Assembly (NCBI GenBank): GCA_025936755.1
Contig: JAICSS010000003.1
Coordinates: 1-44,271 of the forward strand
DNA length: 44,271 nucleotides
Source: Solirubrobacterales bacterium
GTDB taxonomy: Bacteria; Actinomycetota; Thermoleophilia; Solirubrobacterales; 70-9
Reading direction: 5' to 3'
Shown here: positions 33,424 through 40,961 of the stretch, piece by piece
How positions within the stretch are numbered: the first letter of the stretch is position 1
Layout: each line of letters opens with the position of its first letter
Translations under genes and position numbers: made by a program
The notes under the pieces: generated by a model
The model's input: the letters and a program-made list of their open reading frames with translations, nothing else
What the model was told of the DNA's origin: nothing
Database searches by the model: none

Positions 33424-34684
33424 CGTCAGCTCGATTCCTTCCTTGGCGCGCGGGCGAGCGCCCGCCGTCGATGGCGCGCAGTTTGCCAGCGCGGGTGGGC
33501 GTCGAAGCGCGCGCCGCCTTCGCGGTACCGCCGCGGGCGACGTTGAGGATCAGCCCGACCGCCAGCAGCGTCGCCATCAGGCTGCTGTTGCCGTAGGAGA
33601 CGAAGGGCAGCGGCACGCCGGTCAGCGGCGCCATCCCCATCACCGCGAAGAGGTTGATCGTCGCCTGCACGAGGACGAGCGAGGTGAGGCCGGCGACGAG
33701 GATCTTCGCGTAGGAGTCCTTCGCCTTCTGCGCCGTTTTCAGCCCCGCGTAGCCGAACATCGCGAAGAGGCCGACGACGCCGGCGATGCCGACGAAGCCG
33801 AGCTCCTCGCCGATCACCGCGGTGATCATGTCGGTGTGGGCCTCGGGCAGGTAGAAGGCCTTCTGCACGCCGTTGCCGAGCCCGTCGCCGAAGATGCCGC
33901 CGGAGCCGAGGGCGATCTTCGCCTGCGCCGCCTGGAAGCCGGTCCCCGAGGCATCGGCGGCGGGATTGAGGAAGGAGGTGAGCCGCGCCATCCGGTAGGG
34001 CTCGACGACCGCCATCAGCAGCGCCAGGCCGCCGATCACCAACGCGATCTTGCCGAGGTCGACGGGACGGGCGCCGGCGGCGACGAGGGTGGCGGCGACC
34101 GAGAAGCAGATCACCATCGTCGTCCCCATGTCCGGCTGCAGCATGATCAGCAGACAGGAGGCGCCGACGACGAGGAGGAAGGGCATCATCCCCTCCAGCG
34201 AGCGCGCCCGCTTCGGCTTCCGCGCCAGGAGGTCGGCGCCGTAGAGGATCAGCGCCACCTTGGTCAGCTCCGAGGGCTGGATCTGGAGGAAGCCGCCGCC
34301 GAGCCAGCGGGTGGCGCCGTTGACTTCGGTCCCCGCCACCAGCACCGCCATCAGGAGGAAGATCGAGGCGCCGAGCAGGAGCGGCGTCAGCTCGCGGATC
34401 ACCCGCAGCCCGTGGCGTGAGGCGAACCACATGATCGTCAGGCCGACGGCGCCGAAGAGCAGCGTCCGCTTCAGGTAGAAGGCGCTGTCGGAGAGGCCGC
34501 CGTTCTGGAGGATGCGGGTGGTCGAGCTGGCGGAGAAGACCATCACCGCACCCAGCGCCAGCAGGCAGAGGGTCGCGGTGAGGAGGATGTTGTACTCGGG
34601 GGGGAGCGGCCGCGACCGCTTCTTCGGCTTCGCGCGCTTGCCGCGGGCGGGCGCCTTCGGCCTCCTTGCCTTCTTCGCGCTCAT
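33332..34684 (-). CDS. ftsW: Septal peptidoglycan polymerase FtsW
   Basis: A SEDS-family glycosyltransferase that works with FtsI at the septum. From the ATG at 34684 it has 450 residues, a basic N-terminus (SAKKARRPKAPARGKR) and about ten membrane segments. MVFSASSTTR, QIQPSELTKVALILYGADLL, LQPDMGTTMV, and PLTGVPLPFVSYGNSSLMAT are SEDS motifs. The C-terminal tail is basic and Gly-rich and runs 92 bases into murG. In the neighbouring frame the tail would end RAPRKESS with a stop two bases before the murG GTG, so a recent frameshift is possible. The start overlaps the murD stop by four bases. Confidence 0.93.
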   Translation of the reverse strand: MSAKKARRPKAPARGKRAKPKKRSRPLPPEYNILLTATLCLLALGAVMVFSASSTTRILQNGGLSDSAFYLKRTLLFGAVGLTIMWFASRHGLRVIRELTPLLLGASIFLLMAVLVAGTEVNGATRWLGGGFLQIQPSELTKVALILYGADLLARKPKRARSLEGMMPFLLVVGASCLLIMLQPDMGTTMVICFSVAATLVAAGARPVDLGKIALVIGGLALLMAVVEPYRMARLTSFLNPAADASGTGFQAAQAKIALGSGGIFGDGLGNGVQKAFYLPEAHTDMITAVIGEELGFVGIAGVVGLFAMFGYAGLKTAQKAKDSYAKILVAGLTSLVLVQATINLFAVMGMAPLTGVPLPFVSYGNSSLMATLLAVGLILNVARGGTAKAARASTPTRAGKLRAIDGGRSPARQGRNRADGARKAKGGGGGGGNRGARRARHGGRRRASG

Positions 34685-36051
34685 CCCAGCTCCGCGACGA
34701 TCTCGCGGAAGCGGTCGCCGCGCCGTTCGTAGCTCTCGAAGGCGTCGAAGCTGGCGCAGGCCGGCGAGAGGAGGACCACCTCGCCGGGACGGGCGGCGGC
34801 GGCGGCGCTGCGCACCGCGTCCTCGAGCCCGGCGCAGCGGTGCAGCTCGACCCCGGCCTCGACCACCGGCGCCAGCTCCCGCGCCATCCGCTCGCTCGTC
34901 GCCCCGACCAGCCAGCAGGCCACGGCGCACTCCTCGATCGGGTCGACGAGAGGAGCGAACGGCTCGTCCTTCTCGCTGCCGCCGAGGATCGCGTGGACGC
35001 CGCCCTCGAAGGCGCGGATCCCGACCGTGGCGGAAGCGACGTTGGTCGCCTTCGAGTCGTTGACGAAGCGGACCCCCTCCCGCTCGGCGACCGGCTCGAG
35101 CCGGTGCGGGACCCCGGCGAAGCTGCGCAGCCCGGCGCGAACCGCGTCGCGGTCGATCCCCATCGCCAGCGCCGCGGCCGCGGCCGCCATCGCGTTGGCG
35201 ACGTTGTGCTCGCCGAAGAGGCCGAGCTCGGAGACCGCCAGCAGCGGCTCGCCGTCGTAGAAGACCGTCCCCTCGGCGACCGCGACCTCGCAGTCGGGGG
35301 CGGCGCCGGCGCAGAAGGCGACCCGCCGGGCGCAGCCGCCGAGGTCGGCGCCGGCGGCGAAGGGGTCGTCGGCGTTGTAGACGGCGACGTCGTCGTTGCC
35401 CTGGTTGGCGAAGATCCGCAGCTTCGCCGCCAGGTAGTGCTCGAGGTCGCCGTGGCGGTCGAGGTGGTCGGGGGCGAGATTGAGGAAGACCGCGCACTCG
35501 GGGGCGAAGGCGACCGTGTCCTCGAGCTGGAAGCTCGAGGTCTCGCAGACGACGGTGGTGTCGGGCTCGACCTCACCGACCAGCTCGGAGAGCGCGGTGC
35601 CGACGTTGCCGGCGACCGCGACCGGCTCCCCCGCCGTCCGGTACAAGTGGCCGAGCAGCTCGACCGTCGTCGTCTTGCCGTTGGTGCCGGTGACGGCGAC
35701 GAAGCGGTTCGGCAGCGCCCGCCAGGCCAGCTCCATCTCCCCCGTCACCTCGATCCCCCGCTCCAGCGCCGCTGCGATCACCGCCGCCTCCCGGGGAACA
35801 CCCGGGCTCTTGACGACGGTCCGCGTCCCCTCGAGCTGTGCCAGTCCATCCGTATCCAGGAAGACTTCGACGCCGACCCCCTCCAGCCCTGCCGCCCCGT
35901 CGGGATGACCCGAATCGACCGCCCGCACATGCTCCCCCCGCGCCGCCAGCAGCCGCGCGGCAGCCTGACCGGAGCGCGCAAGTCCCACGATGAGGAAAGG
36001 CCCTTTGGGCAGGGGGGGGCGAACTTCCTTGGCCTGAACCCTTAACGACAC
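34681..36051 (-). CDS. murD: UDP-N-acetylmuramoylalanine--D-glutamate ligase
   Basis: Adds D-glutamate to UDP-MurNAc-L-Ala. PFLIVGLARSGQAAARLLAA, AVTGTNGKTTTVELLGHLYR, NVGTALSELV, LNLAPDHLDRHG and FVNDSKATN are family motifs in order. The GTG at 36051 gives 456 residues and is my choice, but no good ribosome site precedes it. Other in-frame starts lie further upstream in non-conserved sequence. A run of eight C lies just inside the 5' end. It is separated from mraY by an alpha/beta-hydrolase gene and a small opposite-strand ORF, so it may have its own promoter in 36052-36124. Confidence 0.93.
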   Translation of the reverse strand: MSLRVQAKEVRPPLPKGPFLIVGLARSGQAAARLLAARGEHVRAVDSGHPDGAAGLEGVGVEVFLDTDGLAQLEGTRTVVKSPGVPREAAVIAAALERGIEVTGEMELAWRALPNRFVAVTGTNGKTTTVELLGHLYRTAGEPVAVAGNVGTALSELVGEVEPDTTVVCETSSFQLEDTVAFAPECAVFLNLAPDHLDRHGDLEHYLAAKLRIFANQGNDDVAVYNADDPFAAGADLGGCARRVAFCAGAAPDCEVAVAEGTVFYDGEPLLAVSELGLFGEHNVANAMAAAAAALAMGIDRDAVRAGLRSFAGVPHRLEPVAEREGVRFVNDSKATNVASATVGIRAFEGGVHAILGGSEKDEPFAPLVDPIEECAVACWLVGATSERMARELAPVVEAGVELHRCAGLEDAVRSAAAAARPGEVVLLSPACASFDAFESYERRGDRFREIVAELG

Positions 36052-36124
36052 ATGCCCAAGCTTCGCGAGCGCCTCGGATACCCCTCCGTGCAGACATAAC
36101 AATTCCTGATTTACGGTTATCTCA
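36052..36124. promoter_or_regulatory. Lower-GC gap upstream of murD
   Basis: This short stretch and the ORF next to it have lower GC than their surroundings. On the minus strand TTGAGA (partly inside the neighbouring ORF) and TGTTAT, 18 bases apart, resemble a promoter toward murD, and GGAGGGG follows. The plus strand is also AT-rich before the small ORF at 36125. The assignment is tentative. Confidence 0.35.
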
Positions 36125-36322
36125 ATGAGCCGAAGGCAGATCCACTTAGGTAACGCGCAAGCGGCAAAGCTCGACCTGCCGAAGGAGTTGCAGGACGTCG
36201 CAACGTGGCGCAAGGCCTGGCGAGAAGCGGTTGCGGAAACCGAAGGTATAGCTCCTCATCTGGAAGACGGTGCGGAGTACGTCGACAACCTCCGCCGCTC
36301 AGAAGCCGACCGGCGCAGGTAG
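36125..36322 (+). CDS. Small hypothetical protein on the opposite strand of the dcw cluster
   Basis: A 65-codon frame starting MSRRQIHLGNAQAAKLDLP and rich in charged residues, with no membrane helix and no recognised domain. Third codon positions are less GC-rich than in the neighbours (TTA, GGT, GTT, ATA, CCT). It has no Shine-Dalgarno sequence but follows an AT-rich stretch. It converges on the hydrolase gene with three bases between stops and diverges from murD. It may be a recent arrival, a relic, or not a gene at all. Confidence 0.4.
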   Translation: MSRRQIHLGNAQAAKLDLPKELQDVATWRKAWREAVAETEGIAPHLEDGAEYVDNLRRSEADRRR

Positions 36323-36325
36323 CCC

Positions 36326-37159
36326 CTACTGAGCGGCGAACTGCCGGATCTCGCGAGCCAGAGCCTGGGGCTGGTCGATCGGGATCAGGGTGTAGCAGTC
36401 GGGCAGCTCGACGTAGGTCGAGTTGGGGAAGGACTCGGCCAGGCGGCGGCCCTCGGCGTTGGGCATCATCGTCCCCTCCTCGTCCCAGACGACCAGCACC
36501 GGCCGCTCGAAGGAGCGGAGCTTCGGCGTCGCGGCGCGGATCTCGCGCTTGCCGCGGCGGACGTCGCGGACGTAGCGGCGCGTGTCACGGCGGATCTCCG
36601 GCCGCTTCAGCGGCTGCAGCCAGCGGCGCATCAGCTCGTCGGGGACGCCGCGCTTGCTCATCCGCCCGTAGGTGAAGGGCATCCTCCGCAGCATCGGCGA
36701 GGAGAGGGCGAAGCGCATCACCCCGAAGCCGCCGGGCATGAAGCCGGAGAGCGCCGCGATCTGACCGGCGACCCCGGGCGGGTAGTTGCGGTCGGTCTCG
36801 CAGGAGACGAGGACGAAGGCGCCGACGCGGTCGACCCCGCCGTGGGAGACCATCGTCTGGGCGCCGCCCCAGTCGTTGAAGCAGACGACGGCGTCGACGA
36901 GGCCGAGGCGCTCGAGGAACTCGGTGACGATCCGGCTCAGGCCCGGCAGCGAGAGGTCGGCGTCCGGGCGCAAGGGTTTGCGCTGGGCCCCCAGCGGCAG
37001 CACCGGCGTCAGGCAGCGGAACTGCGGCGACAGCTCGGCGACCACCCCGTCCCAGAGGCTCTCGTCGTGCGGCAGCCCGCCGATGAAGACGAGCGGCCTG
37101 CCCTCGCCGCCGGAGTCGCCGTAGTCGATCGGACCGGCGCCGACCTCTACCTCGGGCAT
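36326..37159 (-). CDS. Alpha/beta-fold hydrolase inserted in the dcw cluster
   Basis: A 277-residue alpha/beta-hydrolase. The oxyanion region reads PLVFIGGLPHDESLWDGVV. The nucleophile elbow is VCFNDWGGAQTM, with Asp96 in place of the usual Ser, as in haloalkane dehalogenases and epoxide hydrolases. The acid is probably Asp226 (VLVVWDEEGTMM). Where the catalytic His is expected, the sequence is LPDCYTLIPIDQP, with no His. So the triad is incomplete and activity is uncertain. The ATG overlaps the mraY stop by one base (TGATG), so it is co-translated with the cell wall genes. The substrate is unknown. Confidence 0.82.
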   Translation of the reverse strand: MPEVEVGAGPIDYGDSGGEGRPLVFIGGLPHDESLWDGVVAELSPQFRCLTPVLPLGAQRKPLRPDADLSLPGLSRIVTEFLERLGLVDAVVCFNDWGGAQTMVSHGGVDRVGAFVLVSCETDRNYPPGVAGQIAALSGFMPGGFGVMRFALSSPMLRRMPFTYGRMSKRGVPDELMRRWLQPLKRPEIRRDTRRYVRDVRRGKREIRAATPKLRSFERPVLVVWDEEGTMMPNAEGRRLAESFPNSTYVELPDCYTLIPIDQPQALAREIRQFAAQ

Positions 37160-38133
37160 CAGGAACCGATCGACTGCTGGTAGAGGGTGAAGCCGATGCC
37201 GCTGCAAACCGCGGCGATGATCCAGAAGCGGAGCATGATCTTCGTCTCCGACCAGGCCATCATCTCGAAGTGGTGGTGCAGCGGGGCCATCAGCAGGACG
37301 CGGCGGCGGAAGGTCTTGAAGGCGAAGACCTGGAGCAGGACCGAGAGCGCCTCGATCACGAAGATGCCGCCGATGATGATCAGCAGGACCTCGGTCTGGG
37401 TCATCACCGCCAGCGCCCCGATCGCGCCGCCGAGGCCGAGCGAGCCGGTGTCGCCCATGAAGATCGAGGCCGGGAAGGCGTTGAACCAGAGGAAGCCGAT
37501 GCAGGCGCCGACCAGGCAGGCGGAGAGCAGCGCCAGGTTCTGCTGCTCGTTGGCAACGAAGGCGATCGCCGTGTAGGCGAGGAGGACGATCGCGCAGGAG
37601 CCGGCGGCGAGGCCGTCGAGGCCGTCGGTGAGGTTGACCCCGTTGGAGGTGCCGGCGATCACGAGGAAGACGAGGACGAAATAGAGGGCCGGGCCGAGGT
37701 CGATGCTGCCGTCGCCGATCCGGAAGTAGAGCGTCGGCTCGAGGCCGACCTCGTGGCGGGCGACCCACCACAGCGCCAGGGCGAGGCCGAGCTGGCCGAG
37801 CAGCTTCCAGCGTCCGGCGAGGCCGAGCGAGCGGCGTTTGACGATCTTGATGTAGTCGTCGGCGAAGCCGAGCAGCGCGCACCCCATCGCCACCCCGAAG
37901 ACGGCCATGCTCTGGGCGTCGCGGTCGGAGAGGACGAGGAAGGGGACGCAGATCGAGGCGAAGACGATCAGGCCGCCCATCGTCGGCGTCCCGGCCTTGG
38001 TGTGGTGCTCCTGCGGCCCGTCCTCGCGGATGTGCTGCCCGAACTCCTTCACCCGCAGGTATTCGATGAATTTGGGGCCGAGGAAGATGCAGATCAGCAT
38101 CGCCGCCATCCCCGCGATCAGCACTTCGCCCAT
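37159..38133 (-). CDS. mraY: Phospho-N-acetylmuramoyl-pentapeptide transferase
   Basis: Makes lipid I by moving phospho-MurNAc-pentapeptide to undecaprenyl phosphate at the membrane. The 324 residues contain about ten hydrophobic segments. GTPTMGGLIV, LLGFADDYIKIVKRRSLGL (catalytic Asp pair), GTSNGVNLTDGLDGLAAG, FMGDTGSLGLGG and APLHHHFEMM are the MraY signatures. The start overlaps the murF stop by one base. Confidence 0.97.
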   Translation of the reverse strand: MGEVLIAGMAAMLICIFLGPKFIEYLRVKEFGQHIREDGPQEHHTKAGTPTMGGLIVFASICVPFLVLSDRDAQSMAVFGVAMGCALLGFADDYIKIVKRRSLGLAGRWKLLGQLGLALALWWVARHEVGLEPTLYFRIGDGSIDLGPALYFVLVFLVIAGTSNGVNLTDGLDGLAAGSCAIVLLAYTAIAFVANEQQNLALLSACLVGACIGFLWFNAFPASIFMGDTGSLGLGGAIGALAVMTQTEVLLIIIGGIFVIEALSVLLQVFAFKTFRRRVLLMAPLHHHFEMMAWSETKIMLRFWIIAAVCSGIGFTLYQQSIGS

Positions 38134-39500
38134 CAGCCCTCCTCCGCCGGGACCATGTCGACGAGCTGATCGGCGACGCTCTCGAGGCCGGCCGAGCGCG
38201 AGCCCTTGACCAGGACCGCGTCGCCGGGTTCGAGCTGCTGGGAGAGGAATTCCGCCGCCTCTCCCGGGTCGGCGACGAGCTCGTCGGGGTCGTAGTCGCG
38301 GGCGGGCAGACCGACGCCGACGAGGAAGTCGATCCCGCGGGAACGCGCGTGCTCGCCGACCTCGCGGTGGTAGCCGGGGGAGCCGGCGCCGAGCTCCCCC
38401 ATCTCGCCCAGCACCGCGACCGTGCGCGTCGCCTCCAGGCTCGCGAGGTGGTCGAGCGCCGCGCGCATCGACACCGGGTTGGCGTTGTAGCAGTCGTTCA
38501 CGAGGACGATGCCCCCCGGGAGCTGCAGGCGCTCGCCGCGGAAGCGGGAGAATCCTATGCCCGCGGCGCGGTCGGCCATCCCGGCGAGCTCGGCGCCGAG
38601 GGCGACGCCGGCGGCGATCGCCGCCAGGGCGTTGGTGAGGTTGTGCGCCTCGGTGAACGGGAAGTGGAAGCGCTGGCTGCCGACGGGGGTCGTGACTTGG
38701 GCCTCGGTCACCCCGTCCTCGACCTTGACCTCGGTCGCTTCGACGTCGCCGCCGGGCCCGAAGCGCAGCAGCCGCGGCGCCCGCGCCAGGTGCGGCTCCA
38801 ACTCGCCGGCTTCGACCGGCGCCACCGCGGTCCCGCCGGGCGGCAGCCCGTCGAGGATCTCGGCCTTCGCCGACGCGATCGCCGCGACCGAGCCGAGCAG
38901 CTCGACGTGGACGGGGCCGACGTTGGTGATCACCGCCACCTCGGGCTCGGCGATCGCCGCCAGCTCGGCGATCTGCCCTTCGCCGCGCATCGCCATCTCC
39001 AGGACCAGGGCCTCGGCGTCCTCGGGCGCCTCGAGGATCGTCAGCGGCAGCCCGATCTCGGTGTTGAGGTTCTCGCGGTTGGCGTGGACCCGCCCCGGCA
39101 GCAGCGCCCGGGCGATGTCCTTGACCGAGGTCTTCCCGACCGAGCCGGTGACCCCGACCACCCTCGCCCCCAGCGCCCGTCGCCAGGCCCGGGCCAGGCC
39201 CTGCATCGCCGCCAGCGGCTCGTCGGCGACGAGGACCCAGGCGCGGCGTTCGTCCTCGTTAGCCCTCTCGGCGAAGGACGAACGCCAATCGGGTGAGACG
39301 ACCACGCCCCAGGCGCCGGCTTCGATCGCCCTGGGGGCGAACCTGCCGCCGTCGTGGCGGCTGCCGCGGAGGCCGAAGAAGAGGTCGCCGGGACCGGCCT
39401 CGGCGGAGTCGATGACGGCGCGGCGGGGCGAGCCCGGCTCGCCCGCGGCGACGATCTCCGCGCCCAGCGCGGCCGCGATCTCCTGGGGGGAGAGTCTCAT
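38133..39500 (-). CDS. murF: UDP-MurNAc-tripeptide--D-Ala-D-Ala ligase
   Basis: Adds D-Ala-D-Ala to complete the UDP-MurNAc pentapeptide. GDLFFGLRGSRHDGGRFA, GVTGSVGKTSVKDIARALL (P-loop), ENLNTEIGLPLTIL, MAMRGEGQIAELAAIAEPEV and LVNDCYNANPVSMRAALDHL are MurF motifs. At 455 residues it is normal. The start overlaps the murE stop by four bases. Confidence 0.96.
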   Translation of the reverse strand: MRLSPQEIAAALGAEIVAAGEPGSPRRAVIDSAEAGPGDLFFGLRGSRHDGGRFAPRAIEAGAWGVVVSPDWRSSFAERANEDERRAWVLVADEPLAAMQGLARAWRRALGARVVGVTGSVGKTSVKDIARALLPGRVHANRENLNTEIGLPLTILEAPEDAEALVLEMAMRGEGQIAELAAIAEPEVAVITNVGPVHVELLGSVAAIASAKAEILDGLPPGGTAVAPVEAGELEPHLARAPRLLRFGPGGDVEATEVKVEDGVTEAQVTTPVGSQRFHFPFTEAHNLTNALAAIAAGVALGAELAGMADRAAGIGFSRFRGERLQLPGGIVLVNDCYNANPVSMRAALDHLASLEATRTVAVLGEMGELGAGSPGYHREVGEHARSRGIDFLVGVGLPARDYDPDELVADPGEAAEFLSQQLEPGDAVLVKGSRSAGLESVADQLVDMVPAEEG

Positions 39501-40939
39501 GCCGGGCTTCCCAGCTTCCAGAGCTCCTCGCGGGCGACCTCGCGGTCGTCGAAGGGGATCTTCCGCCCTTCCTCGAACTCCTGGCCCTGCTCATGGCCCT
39601 TGCCGGCGATGACGACGGTGTCGCCGGGCTCGGCGCGGCCCAGCGCCAGCGCGATCGCCTCGCGGCGGTCGACGACGACCTCGACGCCGCCGGCATCCTC
39701 CGCCCCGGAGACGACTTCGGCGACGATCGCCTCCGGGTCCTCCGAGCGCGGGTTGTCGGAGGTGATCACGGCCAGGTCGGAGAGCTCGGCCCCGGCCCGT
39801 CCCATCTTCGGCCGCTTGTCGCGGTCGCGGTCGCCGCCGGCGCCGAAGACGCTGATCAGCTTGCCGCCGGTCAGCCGCCGCGCCGCCCGCAGCACGTTCT
39901 CCAGCGAGTCGGGCGTGTGGGCGTAGTCGACCAGGACCGAGAACCCCTGGCCCTCGTCGATCGGCTCGAACCGGCCCGGGACCCGCGCCGCCCGCGCCAG
40001 CCCGGCGACGGCGATCTCCGGGCCCACCCCCATCGCCTCGGCGGCGGCGAAGGCGCCGAGGGCGTTGGCGACGTTGAAGTGACCGGGCAGGCCGGTCCGC
40101 AGCTGCAGCTCGCCGACGCCGAAGCTGGCGCCGGAGGCGTCGAAGGAGACGTCGCGGGCGCTGTAGTCGGCCTCGGCGCCCTCGGCGGAGAAGGTGAGGC
40201 ACTCGAATTCCCCGGCGAGCCGGCGTCCGTAGGGGTCGTCGACGTTGACGATCGCCGTCTTCGGGCCGGCCTCGAAGAGCTTGCGCTTGGCGAGGAAGTA
40301 GTCCTCCATGTCGGCGTGGAAGTCGAGGTGGTCCTGGGTCAGGTTGGTGAAGATCGCCACCTCGAAGTGGATCGCGTCGGCCCGGTGCAAGGTCAGCGCG
40401 TGCGAGGAGACCTCCATCGCGCAGGCTTCGTCGCCGCCCTCGAGCATCTGCCGGAAGGTCCTCTGCAGCTCGATCGCCTCCGGCGTCGTCCGCACCACTT
40501 CCTTCTCCACCCCGCCGACGACCTGCTTCACCGTCCCCAGCAGCCCGCAGGTGAAGTCCGCCGCCTTGAGGATCTCCCGCACCAGGAACGCCGTAGTCGT
40601 CTTCCCGTTCGTCCCGGTGACGCCGGCCATCCGCAGCGCGGCGGTCGGATCCCCCCAGAACCGCGCCGCCGCCGGCGCCATCGCCGCCCGCGAGTCCCCC
40701 ACCACCACCTGGGTCACATCCAGTTCCGTCAGCTCCCGCTCGACGAGGAGCGCCGCCGCCCCTTCCTCCACCGCCCGCGCCCCGAACTCGTGCCCGTCCA
40801 CCTTCTCCCCCACCACGCAGAAGAAGAGCGTCCCCGGCTCCACCTTGCGGCTGTCGTAGGCGAGATCCCGAACCTCGAGGGCCCCGTCGCCGACGATCCG
40901 CGCCCCCGGCAGCCCCGCGACAAGCTCGGCCAGTCTCAT
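39497..40939 (-). CDS. murE: UDP-MurNAc-L-Ala-D-Glu--meso-DAP ligase
   Basis: Adds the third residue of the stem peptide. GVTGTNGKTTTAFLVREIL is the P-loop, AMEVSSHALTLHRAD and NLTQDHLDFHADMEDYFLAK lie in the central domain, and LVDYAHTPDSLENVL opens the C-terminal domain. VITSDNPRSEDPEAIV contains DNPR, the motif that selects meso-diaminopimelate over lysine. Of 480 residues, the first 100 form the UMPcore domain. It starts 22 bases after the ftsI stop. Confidence 0.96.
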   Translation of the reverse strand: MRLAELVAGLPGARIVGDGALEVRDLAYDSRKVEPGTLFFCVVGEKVDGHEFGARAVEEGAAALLVERELTELDVTQVVVGDSRAAMAPAAARFWGDPTAALRMAGVTGTNGKTTTAFLVREILKAADFTCGLLGTVKQVVGGVEKEVVRTTPEAIELQRTFRQMLEGGDEACAMEVSSHALTLHRADAIHFEVAIFTNLTQDHLDFHADMEDYFLAKRKLFEAGPKTAIVNVDDPYGRRLAGEFECLTFSAEGAEADYSARDVSFDASGASFGVGELQLRTGLPGHFNVANALGAFAAAEAMGVGPEIAVAGLARAARVPGRFEPIDEGQGFSVLVDYAHTPDSLENVLRAARRLTGGKLISVFGAGGDRDRDKRPKMGRAGAELSDLAVITSDNPRSEDPEAIVAEVVSGAEDAGGVEVVVDRREAIALALGRAEPGDTVVIAGKGHEQGQEFEEGRKIPFDDREVAREELWKLGSPA

Positions 40940-40961
40940 CGGCGCGATTCTAGGAAGGGGG

